Shown: positions 52,281 to 62,162, counted from the first letter of the stretch. The stretch: DNA of 64,000 bases from Flavobacterium chungbukense (GCF_020805785.1 NZ_JAJGZV010000002.1:1054001-1118000); one strand, 5' to 3'. Numbers and translations: made by a program. Notes: generated from the sequence alone by a model not told the origin.

Positions 52281-52456
52281 AATGCCGGACTGCCTGAGCA
52301 TCTGCTTACCTGTGTGCAGGCTTGCAGGCGTGACTGCGTGCAGGCAGGAATGAACCCCCGCATACATGCATACATGCACACTGGAATACATGATTGCATG
52401 ATTACATGGATACCTGCACACTTGAATACTTGAATGAAGGAATACCTGAGGACTTG
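52281..52456. repeat. Degenerate octamer array, 22 units in exact register
   Basis: Cut every 8 bp from 52281, all 22 units end in G, and most end in TG or GG. Examples are CATACATG twice, AATACATG, ATTGCATG, GATACCTG, CACACTTG, AATACTTG, AATACCTG. The consensus is near AATACNTG and no unit shifts register across 176 bp. It lies about 365 bp upstream of the mobC start. It could be an iteron-like protein-binding array or an old, decaying minisatellite. Confidence 0.85.
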
Positions 52457-52604
52457 TCTGCCTTCATAGGCGGGTAATCACATGTAAGTTAATTACAGCC
52501 ATATCTCAGCCGGCTTTATTTAAAATCTTACTTGTACTCGTGAAGTATTGCAGATCTGTATTGCTTTTACAACTCAAATAAATTACTTACAGCCATAATA
52601 ATAA

Positions 52605-52623
52605 AAAGGGCATGAAGCCCTTT
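52605..52623. terminator. Short hairpin AAAGGGC/GCCCTTT
   Basis: A 7-bp stem with a 5-nt loop, with A-run before and T after. It could end transcription in either direction. Confidence 0.45.
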
Positions 52624-52662
52624 CAACTAAAACTATTGCAATAATATTTTCGAGAGAAAATA

Positions 52663-52716
52663 GCAAGTTGTGTTTTGAGCTGCTTGAAATACTTTCCGCA
52701 TCTCAAAACAACTTGC
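52663..52716. other. Candidate oriT
   Basis: GCAAGTTGTGTTTTGAG (52663-52679) pairs with CTCAAAACAACTTGC (52702-52716) apart from a 2-nt bulge, and is directly followed by the GC-rich CCCGCCGGGGGCTGG. An inverted repeat beside a GC-rich segment upstream of mob genes is the usual look of a transfer origin. The nick site is not identified. Confidence 0.4.
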
Positions 52717-53198
52717 CCCGCCGGGGGCTGGAAAACACCTCCGAAGTCGGCGTTTATCAGTTATCAGTATACTTTTCTTCTTTTGGATTCCCTTTCTTTT
52801 ATAAGTTTAATATTCAAATAGTTATAAAACACGGACATACTTTCAGATTCTCAATATCTGATATTCAATAAAGCAATTTATGGACTTCTAATATTATAAA
52901 CAGACAATTTTTTCCGGCAGTTAGTCTGCAATCTGTCAGCCTTTTATTTGCGTTTAGATTTAAGAAGAGTATAAAATTGATCGCTTATGATAATTTTTGG
53001 ATCGTTTTTCGTAATCAATTTATATCATTCTAGACCTATTAAAACTGATAAAATGAGGATCATTAAAGAGAAGATTTTATAGATTGTCGACTGTAATATG
53101 AATTTACTCCATTATTGACAAGTTGTATTCCAAAATCGACAACAGCTTAATCAATTAATTTACAGAATTTTACATTGTAAATTTTTAATTAAATCGCC

Positions 53199-54719
53199 AT
53201 GAAATTTAGCCCGCATCATAAGTATATTTTTATAGAAGCAGTTTGTTTTCTATATGTTCTGCTATTTGTGTATGCGGCAATAAGTAAACTGCTCGACTTT
53301 GAAAATTTTCAGGTGCAATTAGGACAGTCGCCGCTTGTTGGTTCCTTTGCAGGAATTGTATCATGGGCTGTGCCAATTACAGAACTGCTAATTGCTGGAT
53401 TACTGCTGTTTTCTTCCACACGTTTCTTGGCGCTGTGGGCTGCATTCAGCTTAATGACCGTTTTTACGGCATACATTTTCATTATTTTAAATTACAGTCC
53501 ATTTGTTCCATGTTCCTGCGGGGGAATTTTAGAAAAAATGGGATGGAAAGAACATTTCATTTTTAATTTGGTTTTCATGATCCTGGCCGCAGCAGGTATA
53601 CTGATACTGGCCGGTATGGTGCCAAAAGTACATCCTATTTCAAAACCTGCTGCAATGGCCAGTGCCTTTACTGTGACGATGTTACTCAACATCGGCATTG
53701 TCACTTTACTGTTTACAGCTTCAGAAGACATAATCCACCACCGCAATAATTTTGTACGCAGATTTCCCAAACACCCTACTGCCGGCAAAAAAACAATCCA
53801 GCTTCCACATGCTGCATATTATATTGCCGGTTATGATAAAGGACAGATTTATTTAGGCAATCGGACTGAACCGCTGGCCGTTACTATTCTTGATACGAGT
53901 CTTGCTGAAAAAAAGAAAATTCGTATCGATCTGCCAAAGTATAATTTTTCTTATACCGTACCGCGTCTTGCTGTAAAGCCTCCCTATTTTTATTTTAGCG
54001 ACGGGAACGTGCCCTGCATTTTTATTGGAGATACTGTCTCTTGGAAAGCAGAACTTAAAATGAAGGGTAAGGCATATTTTTCTATTCTAAAACCGATTGA
54101 CAATAATACAGCAGTTATACGAGCCATAGATTCCAAAACAAAAAACAACACGCTTGGTCTCTTCACTTTTAACAGCAGTACAGCATTAAAGCTGAATGGA
54201 AGCCTGCTGCAGAAACAGGTTGACGGTGTATTTGACACTGACGGATCACTGCTTTACAATTCCCAGCTGGATAAGATAATTTACACGTACGCCTATCGAA
54301 ATGAATTCCTGATAATTGATTCTAAACTTGGCAGCCATACTTCCGGACATACCATTGACACTATCTCTCATGCACAGGTTTCGGTTGCCAGCATTAAGTT
54401 AAAAAACATTAAAACTCTGGCCAGACAGCCTAAACTTGTCAATAAACTCACTGCATCTTTCGGCAGTTATCTTTTTGTCAATGCAGCTCTTATTGGAAAA
54501 TACGAACCCGAAATTATGTGGAATCAGGCTTCTATAATAGATGTATATAATGTAAAGGAAAACACCTACTCTTTTAGTTTTTATGTATACAATATAGAAG
54601 GACGGACAATGGATGAATTTGTAGTTTTAAACGACAGAATTGTTTCACTGAACGGAAGACATCTCACAATTGAAAAATTAAAAACCAACTATTACAAGCC
54701 CTTTTACCCATCAAGATAA
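53199..54719 (+). CDS. MauE/DoxX-type membrane protein with large C-terminal sensor-like domain
   Basis: 506 residues. Four membrane helices lie in the first 140, with ISKLLDFENFQVQLGQSPLV and the redox-type motif PCSCGG (Cys105 and Cys107), as in MauE proteins that support disulfide formation. A fifth helix (about 150-172) is followed by some 330 residues of beta-rich, probably extracytoplasmic domain without obvious motifs. MauE proteins help mature disulfide-rich partners; the gene 95 bp downstream encodes a secreted four-cysteine peptide, a natural client. The large C-terminal domain is not part of standard MauE. Confidence 0.8.
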   Translation: MKFSPHHKYIFIEAVCFLYVLLFVYAAISKLLDFENFQVQLGQSPLVGSFAGIVSWAVPITELLIAGLLLFSSTRFLALWAAFSLMTVFTAYIFIILNYSPFVPCSCGGILEKMGWKEHFIFNLVFMILAAAGILILAGMVPKVHPISKPAAMASAFTVTMLLNIGIVTLLFTASEDIIHHRNNFVRRFPKHPTAGKKTIQLPHAAYYIAGYDKGQIYLGNRTEPLAVTILDTSLAEKKKIRIDLPKYNFSYTVPRLAVKPPYFYFSDGNVPCIFIGDTVSWKAELKMKGKAYFSILKPIDNNTAVIRAIDSKTKNNTLGLFTFNSSTALKLNGSLLQKQVDGVFDTDGSLLYNSQLDKIIYTYAYRNEFLIIDSKLGSHTSGHTIDTISHAQVSVASIKLKNIKTLARQPKLVNKLTASFGSYLFVNAALIGKYEPEIMWNQASIIDVYNVKENTYSFSFYVYNIEGRTMDEFVVLNDRIVSLNGRHLTIEKLKTNYYKPFYPSR

Positions 54720-54813
54720 GATCAGCATTTATGCTTTTAAAATACACTGTACAGTCCAGGGGAAGGTCGAAAACCTGAAAAAGAGTAGACCGTTAACATT
54801 AAATTTTAATATT

Positions 54814-55083
54814 ATGAATACTAAAGTTTTAAGACCGGCGCTTTCAATATCAGCAATAGCATTTGCTGTATTTGCGGCCTTTGCATTTTCAGCTGTCCCT
54901 GAAGAAGGAAAGCTGATAGATGTTTATGGGCATAACCCTTTAGAGGATTGTGATGTTACGACAGTAGAATGTAGCACCATACAAAATCCTAATGTTTGTA
55001 GAGTTAGTTCTGGAGGACAGCAGTTGTTCAATATGAGCAGTCCGACCGAATGTAACGTCGAATTATACAGAAAAATCAATTAA
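54814..55083 (+). CDS. DUF6520-type secreted four-cysteine peptide
   Basis: 89 residues. A hydrophobic N-terminal segment (about 9-27, ending AFSAVPEEG) should be a signal peptide or anchor. The remainder has Cys46, Cys53, Cys62 and Cys80, with LFNMSSP before the last. This matches small DUF6520 proteins of Bacteroidota, often found next to MauE-type genes; no function is known. Even cysteine number and neighbourhood suggest two disulfides. A structural, signalling or bacteriocin-like role are all open. Confidence 0.75.
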   Translation: MNTKVLRPALSISAIAFAVFAAFAFSAVPEEGKLIDVYGHNPLEDCDVTTVECSTIQNPNVCRVSSGGQQLFNMSSPTECNVELYRKIN

Positions 55084-55098
55084 TCTAATTTTAAAAAA

Positions 55099-55123
55099 AG
55101 CAGGAGGTTCTTAATCTCCTGCT
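55099..55123. terminator. Bidirectional terminator between convergent genes
   Basis: AGCAGGAG/CTCCTGCT arms with a 9-nt loop, A-run on the left and T on the right, between the DUF6520 gene and the convergent peptidase gene. Confidence 0.85.
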
Positions 55124-55138
55124 TTGCTAATTAATGAT

Positions 55139-57736
55139 TTAAGGGATGCCGTTTGTAAGTGCCTTCTTTTGTTCTTTCAGATAATAGTCAAACCAGTTCT
55201 TGGTTTTTATAGTCAGGTCTTTTTGAAGTTCAGGTGTGGTAATTGTATGCGCCTCATTTTCATAAAGAATAAAAATATTTCTTTTTCCAAGTCTTCGAAG
55301 TGCCATATGAAATTCGGCAGACTGTGTCCAAAAAATAGTCGGGTCTTTTTTTCCGGCCCAGCTCAGCAGCGGTGTTCTGCAATTTGCCGCATTTGGAAAC
55401 GGTGCGTCTCGTTCATAAGCTTTCCAATTCTCAAAAGGTGAAAACGGCATGCGTCCCTGCTGCGATTCAAACCGCCATGCATTGGAACGCGGTATGCCTG
55501 CTGAATGCACAAAATAACTGCTTATTGTGTTCATAAGTCCCGAACCGCAGACGGCTGCGGCAAAAGCATCGGTCTGGGTAATGATAAATGAAGTCTCATA
55601 ACCTCCAAAGGAATGGCCGATAATTCCGATATGATTTTCCTCGACAATTCCCATCTGTTTTACAATGTCCACTGCGCTGAGCACGCAGTTAAGGGCAGAC
55701 CTTCCAGGCTCTCCCAATTTATAATGTATATCCGGAAACAGCACCAGATAGCCATCCAGAAAATAGTTGGACGATGTAAATCCCATCGGTCCATATTCTG
55801 TCGGTATATAGTAATTATTAATTTCCTGGGACTGCCTTTCATATACATGAACAACCATCGGATATTTCTTTCCCTCTATATATCCTGCAGGTTTGTATAG
55901 AATCCCCTTAAGATTATTGCCATTTTTATCTTTGTAAGAGATCAGTTCAGCTGTTCCCCATTTGAATTTAGAAGCATGAGTATTGGATTGGAAGAGCAGT
56001 TTCCTTTTCAGTTTTCCTGAAACAGCCATTAATTTGGGGGCATTGGAAGCTGACTGCCGGATGTAGATGTACTGTTCAGCATTTTTTGCTTTTTGCATCC
56101 TGCTGTTTCCCCAACGTCCAAACACCAGTTTTTCTAAACTGCCGTCGTTATTCCATTTATAATAACCGCTGGATCCATCTCTGCCACGAGCCTGCAAAAC
56201 CAAACCCGCAGAAAGATCAAACTTTCTGATCAGAAATTCATCCTGGCTGGGCTTTTTGATAACGGGATAAAGATCCAGACAAATTCTGTAGGTAATCTTA
56301 TGCTTTCTGCCATCGGTAATTCTTCTGGCTTGTCTTGACCTGATATCAATCATCCAGATATCATATTGGTCATACAATATGAAATATTTCTCATCGGAGG
56401 ACCAGCCTGGACTGTCGTATGGCGCAGGCGGGCCCGCATCGTTTTGGATGCTGTCAATCATAGAGACTGGAATATCTTCAGTTAGATTGAAGTGCTGTCT
56501 TTCAGCAATATTGTAAGCATGCCAGTTTCCATCGCGGAAATAATGTATAAAATTTCCTTTGGGAGAACTTCCAAGCATTCCCACTGCTGTTGACTGCTTC
56601 ACTAAAATTAGATGCTCTGTACCTGTTTGGGTATCTTTCACATAAATGTCAGCCGGAGCGTAATACTCGTACTGCGGTTCATATTTCAGCAGATTGTAAC
56701 ACAATGCATGTTTTCGATCAGCTGTAAGGATTGTTTTCGGATTCTCGATTGTTCCGATTTTTAAAATTTCACCGCTTGCAGGAGTCCAGACAGCCGTTTT
56801 TGGCAGTCGATTTGGATCTCCAAACATTTTATTCTGGGCAAATTCCAGTACTGTTGCAGAATCCCATATTTCATACGCTGCAGTTTTTTGCTCCTGCTCA
56901 GGGCTGATATAATTGAAAAATACACTTTTCCAATCTTCTGAAAACCTCAGCGCAGAACTTGCTCCGTATAAGGTTACATTTTCCGTCGCCAATAGTTCTG
57001 TTTCCCTGCTGTCAAGAACAGCATTTGTACCTGATGCTGCATCATGATAGAATATCCTGTAATTTTTGGCAGTTTCCTCTGGATTCTTAATCTCCTGAAG
57101 AAAAGAAAGAAATTCACCGCTCTTGCTCCAGAATAGTTTTTTAAATCCTGCATCCCCATCCTGTGCAATTGTCTTTTGGGTAAATCTATGTTTTGGATTT
57201 AAAAGACGCACTTCATAACCGGTACTTACAGCTAAAGTACCATTATTGCTTATACTGAACTCTGCAATATCATTAAAGATATATTTTTTGCTGTTGGACA
57301 ACGCAATTATCGTTAAATAATCTGACGAACCATTTTTACATAATACAGCCAGGAAATTTTCTTCATCATTAAATTCGTGGCGAATTGCGTCCTTGAAATA
57401 CTGTGTATTACCAGTTGCAAGGTCATTCAAAGCTAATCCTTTTTCCGGATCGAAAAATGTGATCCACCTCCCGTCACTGCTAAAACGCGCATCAGAACAT
57501 TTAGGAAATGACAGCCGCTTGGCAGATTTTATATTCTGAACAAATAATGTATCCACGCCGTAATCATAATGCAGATTATAAGAAAACCACCTGCCGTCCG
57601 GAGATATTTTCTCTGACTGCAATGAACTCCACTTTGCATAGTCTGCAGTCTTTATATCCCGCTTTTGTGCATACAATGGTACAGCCATAAATAACAGCGC
57701 TACCCAATATGTGATTTTGAAGAAAAACGCCCGCAT
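55139..57736 (-). CDS. Secreted S9-family prolyl oligopeptidase-like peptidase
   Basis: 865 residues with a signal peptide (FKITYWVALLFMAVPLYAQ). A beta-propeller-like region runs to about 600 (WSSLQSEKISPDGRWFSYNL, repeated WSSDEKYF-type blades). The catalytic alpha/beta-hydrolase domain follows, with Ser709 in GIIGHSFGGYE, an acidic residue after SWAGKKDP, and His in ENEAHTI. It cleaves peptides, probably in the periplasm or on the surface. It is 1 bp from the SusD gene and downstream of it, so peptides taken up by SusCD are the likely substrate. The four-cysteine peptide encoded next door could be processed by it, but that is speculation. Confidence 0.9.
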   Translation of the reverse strand: MRAFFFKITYWVALLFMAVPLYAQKRDIKTADYAKWSSLQSEKISPDGRWFSYNLHYDYGVDTLFVQNIKSAKRLSFPKCSDARFSSDGRWITFFDPEKGLALNDLATGNTQYFKDAIRHEFNDEENFLAVLCKNGSSDYLTIIALSNSKKYIFNDIAEFSISNNGTLAVSTGYEVRLLNPKHRFTQKTIAQDGDAGFKKLFWSKSGEFLSFLQEIKNPEETAKNYRIFYHDAASGTNAVLDSRETELLATENVTLYGASSALRFSEDWKSVFFNYISPEQEQKTAAYEIWDSATVLEFAQNKMFGDPNRLPKTAVWTPASGEILKIGTIENPKTILTADRKHALCYNLLKYEPQYEYYAPADIYVKDTQTGTEHLILVKQSTAVGMLGSSPKGNFIHYFRDGNWHAYNIAERQHFNLTEDIPVSMIDSIQNDAGPPAPYDSPGWSSDEKYFILYDQYDIWMIDIRSRQARRITDGRKHKITYRICLDLYPVIKKPSQDEFLIRKFDLSAGLVLQARGRDGSSGYYKWNNDGSLEKLVFGRWGNSRMQKAKNAEQYIYIRQSASNAPKLMAVSGKLKRKLLFQSNTHASKFKWGTAELISYKDKNGNNLKGILYKPAGYIEGKKYPMVVHVYERQSQEINNYYIPTEYGPMGFTSSNYFLDGYLVLFPDIHYKLGEPGRSALNCVLSAVDIVKQMGIVEENHIGIIGHSFGGYETSFIITQTDAFAAAVCGSGLMNTISSYFVHSAGIPRSNAWRFESQQGRMPFSPFENWKAYERDAPFPNAANCRTPLLSWAGKKDPTIFWTQSAEFHMALRRLGKRNIFILYENEAHTITTPELQKDLTIKTKNWFDYYLKEQKKALTNGIP

Positions 57737-57737
57737 T

Positions 57738-59117
57738 TTAGTACCCTGGATTTTGCGGGAGCAGATTTTTATTCAACAGCAGTTCTGACTGCGGAAGAGG
57801 GAGTATTATCTGTCTGTCTTCCCATCCCGGTTTTATTGTACCCAGCACAGCTGCTGCTTTTCCCGTACGTTTCAGATCGAACCAGCGGTGTCCCTGTTCT
57901 GTAAAAAGTTCAAAGCGCCGTTCCTCTGCGATTGCTTCCAATAATTGTGTTTCTGTATCTGCGACAGTATCTGCAAGACCCGCACGGCGGCGAATTTTGT
58001 TTAGATCTGTCTTCGCCTCAGATATATTGGATAGATGAGCATTGGCTTCTGCACGGATCAGGTATTGTTCGGCTAATCTAAACAAAATAGTGTATTCCTG
58101 TGAAGAGGCGGTGCCTAAAGGCTGTTTGTATTTGTATGATGAATACCAGGAACCATTTGCATTTGATACGGTGCGGACCCACTGAGTGCGGCGCAGATCA
58201 CCAGATTCAAAACCCGCTGTAAATGAAGCAGACAGTGACGGCTTGGAAGGCGGACCGCTTGAAAAGATAAAAGTACGCGCATCTTTAGTATTAAGTCCGG
58301 CTGTTCCCGGATGCAGTGCCCATATTGCCGCAGTGGACTGGCGCAGAAATTCCTTTGAAAGATCATCAGTCCATATATACTTTGGATTATTAATTACAGC
58401 TGTCGCCTTAGCCGCAGCATTTATCCAGTCTTCACGATAAAGAAATATTCTTGCGAGAAAAGCGGAGGCAGCTGCTTTGTTTACCCTGACTCTTTCTTGA
58501 GAAGAATATTCCGCAGATAATAATTTTTCAGCTTCAGTTACGTCGGCTATAATATTAGCCCACACTTGTTCTTGGCCTGTTTTTGATACTGCTTTATTCG
58601 CGCTGTAATCCGTAGTTTTAATGTAGGGAACATCACCAAAGAGGTTGACCAGATAAAAATGAAGATACCCGCGGATAAACAATGCTTCCCCTGATAACCG
58701 CGCCTTCTCATTTTCTGTTAATGACTTTGAATTCTGCAGCCCTTCAAGCATCAGATTCACGGCATAGATTTCACTGTAAGTGCTGTTCCATAATCCTGTT
58801 ATTAAACTGTTTGAAGGCGTAATTGTATGGTTATTGAACTGCATAATTTCGACACTTGAGCCTGTATACTGCATTTCGTCAGAGTAGTTTGACAAAAGAC
58901 TCGACAAACCGTTCAGCGTGCCCGCGACCATTCCTTCCTCACGAAGACGGGCATAAATGTCAGCCATAGCCGCATCAGCGGTTTTAACATTTTCAAATAC
59001 AGCGGGGGTCGTCAGCTGTGATTGCGGCGTATCTACTTCGATAAAACCTTCGCAGGCTGTAAGACTGATAAATACAGCTCCAATGATTATTCTTATGGTA
59101 TAAAATCTTGTTTTCAT
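57738..59117 (-). CDS. SusD/RagB-family outer-membrane lipoprotein (second pair)
   Basis: 459 residues. The lipobox ISLTAC ends at Cys22, followed by EGFIEVDTPQSQLTTPAVFE, the N-terminal style of RagB-type SusD proteins. TPR-like helices with LFIRGYLHFYLVNLFGDVPY and the C-terminal EERRFELFTEQGHRWFDLKR are typical. It should bind the ligand of the SusC protein encoded 15 bp upstream on the same strand. A peptidase rather than a glycosidase follows, so the ligand is likely a peptide, as for RagAB of Porphyromonas gingivalis. Confidence 0.93.
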   Translation of the reverse strand: MKTRFYTIRIIIGAVFISLTACEGFIEVDTPQSQLTTPAVFENVKTADAAMADIYARLREEGMVAGTLNGLSSLLSNYSDEMQYTGSSVEIMQFNNHTITPSNSLITGLWNSTYSEIYAVNLMLEGLQNSKSLTENEKARLSGEALFIRGYLHFYLVNLFGDVPYIKTTDYSANKAVSKTGQEQVWANIIADVTEAEKLLSAEYSSQERVRVNKAAASAFLARIFLYREDWINAAAKATAVINNPKYIWTDDLSKEFLRQSTAAIWALHPGTAGLNTKDARTFIFSSGPPSKPSLSASFTAGFESGDLRRTQWVRTVSNANGSWYSSYKYKQPLGTASSQEYTILFRLAEQYLIRAEANAHLSNISEAKTDLNKIRRRAGLADTVADTETQLLEAIAEERRFELFTEQGHRWFDLKRTGKAAAVLGTIKPGWEDRQIILPLPQSELLLNKNLLPQNPGY

Positions 59118-59132
59118 GTGATAGTGATTAAA

Positions 59133-62100
59133 TTAAAAGCCAAGCTGAATGCCCATTGTAAACTGTCGCAATGGTGGAAGCGCCGAAGCAGACTGGTTTT
59201 CAGGATCAGCTCCGCGAAAATCAGTGATGGTTAATAAATTTTGTCCCTGCAGATATACTTTTCCTGTAAAGGTCTTTGACCAAGCTGATGGTATTGCATA
59301 AACAAGAGTCAGACTCTTGAGTCTCACAAAAGATGCATCACTGTATGCTGCATTGCTGTCAATCAGATTATAATGTCCTTCGAGTAATATACTATTCTGG
59401 CCGGTAGTGTACTGCTGTGATATAGCTGTGGTTCCGTTCTGCGGGAAATGGTTTGCCATAGCTGCAGGCTGATTTACAAATGAACCGGGTAAGGCTGACG
59501 TGTATAAATAATTCCTGCCAGTCTGCTTTACAAACTGGAATAAAAAATCGAGAGACCAATTTTTATATGCCAGCTGATTATTCAGCCCTCCATAGTATTT
59601 TGGAGAAGTATCGACGATTGTCTGGCGATCGTCTTGATAGGTTATCTGGCCATCGCCGTTAAAATCCTGAAAAGTGTAGGCTCCAGTTTGAGGATCAATT
59701 CCTGTATAATTAAAAACTTTCTTGATAAAAAGTGATTCACCTACTACAAGCTGGTTAGCATACGTAGAACTTTCAAGCCCTGGAAAAGAAACGAGTTTAT
59801 TTTTTGGTACAGTAAGGTTTACTGTACTTGTCCATGAAAAATCCCTGCCTTTCAAATTGTTGGTGCGAAGTTCCAGTTCCACACCAGTATTTTCTACGGT
59901 AGCATCAAAATTTGACTGGATGGAAGAAAACCCTGTCGTCCCGGGAAGCGGCACCCCGACCAATTGATTGGATGAGCGGTTGCGGAACCAAGCTGCAGAA
60001 AGGAAAATATTATCCTTTAAGAATCCGAGTTCCAATGCTAGTTCGAATTTTTTATTTGTTTCCCAGCCAAAATTAGAATTGTAAAGACGCGAAGGTAAAA
60101 GGCCTACCACCCCGTCATACAAATAAGGAGAAACTTTATAGGTATCCAGATACTGGTAATCTCCAATCTGGTCATTACCAGTAATTCCATAACTCCCGCG
60201 AAGCTTCCCAAAGCTGATTATAGAATTATGCTCTTTGATAATGTCTTCATTAGAGAACAGCCAGGCTGCGCCAACAGCGCCAAAATTGGCGAAACGATTA
60301 TCGGGGCCAAAACGGCTTGAACCATCACGGCGGCCTGTCAAGTTCACGATGTATTTTTTGTGCCAGTTGATGTTAAGTCTGCCAAATAATGCATTGTAAT
60401 TGTACTCGGTTACTTCATGATTCAATACAGTCACCGTATTGGCTGCAGCTAAACTATTAATAAGGGCATCGCTTGCAAATCCAAAGGCAGATTGTGCCAG
60501 TTTTGTCGTTTTTTGGTTCTGGAATGTTGTACCCACTAAGAAATTGATATCTATGTCTCCCAATTCTTTTTGGTAGCTTAACTGCGGTTCAAAAATATAG
60601 GATCTGCCAGTACCTGTAGACACAAATAGAGTTGATTCATGTTCACTTGTATCATATGGGCTGTAAATACTCAGCGGGCTGGTTACGTTTTGCGACAACC
60701 TATTATCGTTATATCCGATGCTGGCTTTAGCCTCAAGGCCCGGAAACAGATTATAAGACACTACTGCATTTGCAATAAGGTTTTGGCTTGTGGTTAGATA
60801 TGTGCCGTTAAGAAATGACAAAGGATTGATGAATGTGCCGTTTTCCCAGTTAAGACTGCCGTCACTGTTATAAAGCTCCGGTGCGTTTGGAGCAAGAGTA
60901 TAAGCCCCCGAGGTTAGATCCCTTCCCGGCAGTGTATTTTTATCGCCGGAATAAGCGGCTGAAAAATTAAGGCTGAAGCGTTTATCATCGGACTGGTGTG
61001 AAATACTGCTGTTTATAGAACCCTTTCCATAATGAAAATCTCCTGGAAATACCGTTGTTTCTTTGTGATAAGTACCGCTTAATAGGAATTGTGTATTTTT
61101 ATTACCGCCTGAAATGGATGCCTGAACACTTTGAATGTACGAGGTGCCTCCGATTAATTCCTTCTGCCAGTCTGTATTGCGATTTGGATCCCAAGTGCCA
61201 TTAATATCGTAAGCGCCTTCAGGATATTCAGTGATGCCATCATTAGCAAAAGCTTCTGCACGCATCGACAGATACTGGTTGGTCTGCATTAAATCCATTT
61301 TTCTTGCCACTTTCCCGACAGTAGTAAATGCATTTAAATTAAAACGTGTTTCTCCTGACCTGCCTTTTTTTGTCGTGATCAGTACCACACCATTTGCCCC
61401 GCGAGAACCGTAAATTGCTGTCGCATCTGCATCTTTCAATACCTCGATGCTTTCTATGTCGGATACATTTAAATTGTTCAGTGGATTTGTAACGCCAGAG
61501 ATAGCGGCTGCCGAAACAGTCGGATCTCCTAATGACTGCGAAGAATAAGGAACTCCGTTTACAATATACAAGGGATCATTACCGTCTCCACGAATAGTGT
61601 TAAGACCTCGGATCTGAATATTAAAGCCTCCGCCCGGCAGTCCAGTGTTTTGAGTAATGTTTACTCCTGCCATACGTCCCTGCATTGCCGCTAGTGGATT
61701 GTTGACAGGCTGTTTTTCAATATCCGCCGCTTTAATTTTAGCAATGCTCCCAGTGCGTTCACTATCCCTGACAGAATAATATCCTGCATTAATTTTGACT
61801 TCCTGAAGAGTAGTCTGGTCTTGGTTCATCTGAACATTGATGACTAAACGTCGGGCAACTGGAATTTCAATTGTTTTAAAACCGATGTAGGTAAAAATTA
61901 GATTCGCATCAGGTGATACTGTTATGGTAAATTTACCATCAAAATCCGTGATGACAGTGTTTCTCTGGTTTTTAACCGAAATACTCACACCAGGAAGAGG
62001 GTTTGTGCCATCGGTTACAATACCGCTCACCTGTGTTTGCTGTTGTGAAATGGAGAACCGCAAGGTATTCCGCGCTAAGGCTGGAGTGCAAAATAGGTAG

Positions 62101-62162
62101 AAGCCGAAAATAAACGGATACCATAGTGCAGCCAACCCTTTGTTCAATGAAATAGTTTTCAT
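59133..62162 (-). CDS. SusC/RagA-family TonB-dependent transporter (second pair)
   Basis: 1009 residues. The signal region (MKTISLNKGLAALWYPFIFG and on to ALARN) has a long lead. A carboxypeptidase-regulatory-like domain (VSGIVTDGTNPLPGVSISVK), plug motifs (VLKDADATAIYGSRGANGVV) and a barrel ending LRQFTMGIQLGF follow. It is the first gene of the minus-strand unit susC-susD-S9 peptidase, with gaps of 15 and 1 bp. By analogy with RagAB it may import oligopeptides. A hairpin with a T-tract on the plus strand lies in its leader. Confidence 0.93.
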   Translation of the reverse strand: MKTISLNKGLAALWYPFIFGFYLFCTPALARNTLRFSISQQQTQVSGIVTDGTNPLPGVSISVKNQRNTVITDFDGKFTITVSPDANLIFTYIGFKTIEIPVARRLVINVQMNQDQTTLQEVKINAGYYSVRDSERTGSIAKIKAADIEKQPVNNPLAAMQGRMAGVNITQNTGLPGGGFNIQIRGLNTIRGDGNDPLYIVNGVPYSSQSLGDPTVSAAAISGVTNPLNNLNVSDIESIEVLKDADATAIYGSRGANGVVLITTKKGRSGETRFNLNAFTTVGKVARKMDLMQTNQYLSMRAEAFANDGITEYPEGAYDINGTWDPNRNTDWQKELIGGTSYIQSVQASISGGNKNTQFLLSGTYHKETTVFPGDFHYGKGSINSSISHQSDDKRFSLNFSAAYSGDKNTLPGRDLTSGAYTLAPNAPELYNSDGSLNWENGTFINPLSFLNGTYLTTSQNLIANAVVSYNLFPGLEAKASIGYNDNRLSQNVTSPLSIYSPYDTSEHESTLFVSTGTGRSYIFEPQLSYQKELGDIDINFLVGTTFQNQKTTKLAQSAFGFASDALINSLAAANTVTVLNHEVTEYNYNALFGRLNINWHKKYIVNLTGRRDGSSRFGPDNRFANFGAVGAAWLFSNEDIIKEHNSIISFGKLRGSYGITGNDQIGDYQYLDTYKVSPYLYDGVVGLLPSRLYNSNFGWETNKKFELALELGFLKDNIFLSAAWFRNRSSNQLVGVPLPGTTGFSSIQSNFDATVENTGVELELRTNNLKGRDFSWTSTVNLTVPKNKLVSFPGLESSTYANQLVVGESLFIKKVFNYTGIDPQTGAYTFQDFNGDGQITYQDDRQTIVDTSPKYYGGLNNQLAYKNWSLDFLFQFVKQTGRNYLYTSALPGSFVNQPAAMANHFPQNGTTAISQQYTTGQNSILLEGHYNLIDSNAAYSDASFVRLKSLTLVYAIPSAWSKTFTGKVYLQGQNLLTITDFRGADPENQSASALPPLRQFTMGIQLGF

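Larger units (their letters stand above)
51917..53198. other. Long non-coding region upstream of the mobilisation genes
   Basis: About 1.28 kb with no gene that I can support; short open frames over the repeat array read as Cys/Met-rich nonsense. It holds the octamer array, a small hairpin, a possible oriT, and 52870-53198 with nothing recognisable apart from the region before the MauE-type gene. Confidence 0.6.

Noticed and set aside
52109..52433. Cys/Met-rich small proteins over the octamer array
   Set aside because: Open frames on both strands arise from the 8-bp periodic DNA; there is no ribosome-binding or promoter context and the residue pattern only mirrors the repeat.
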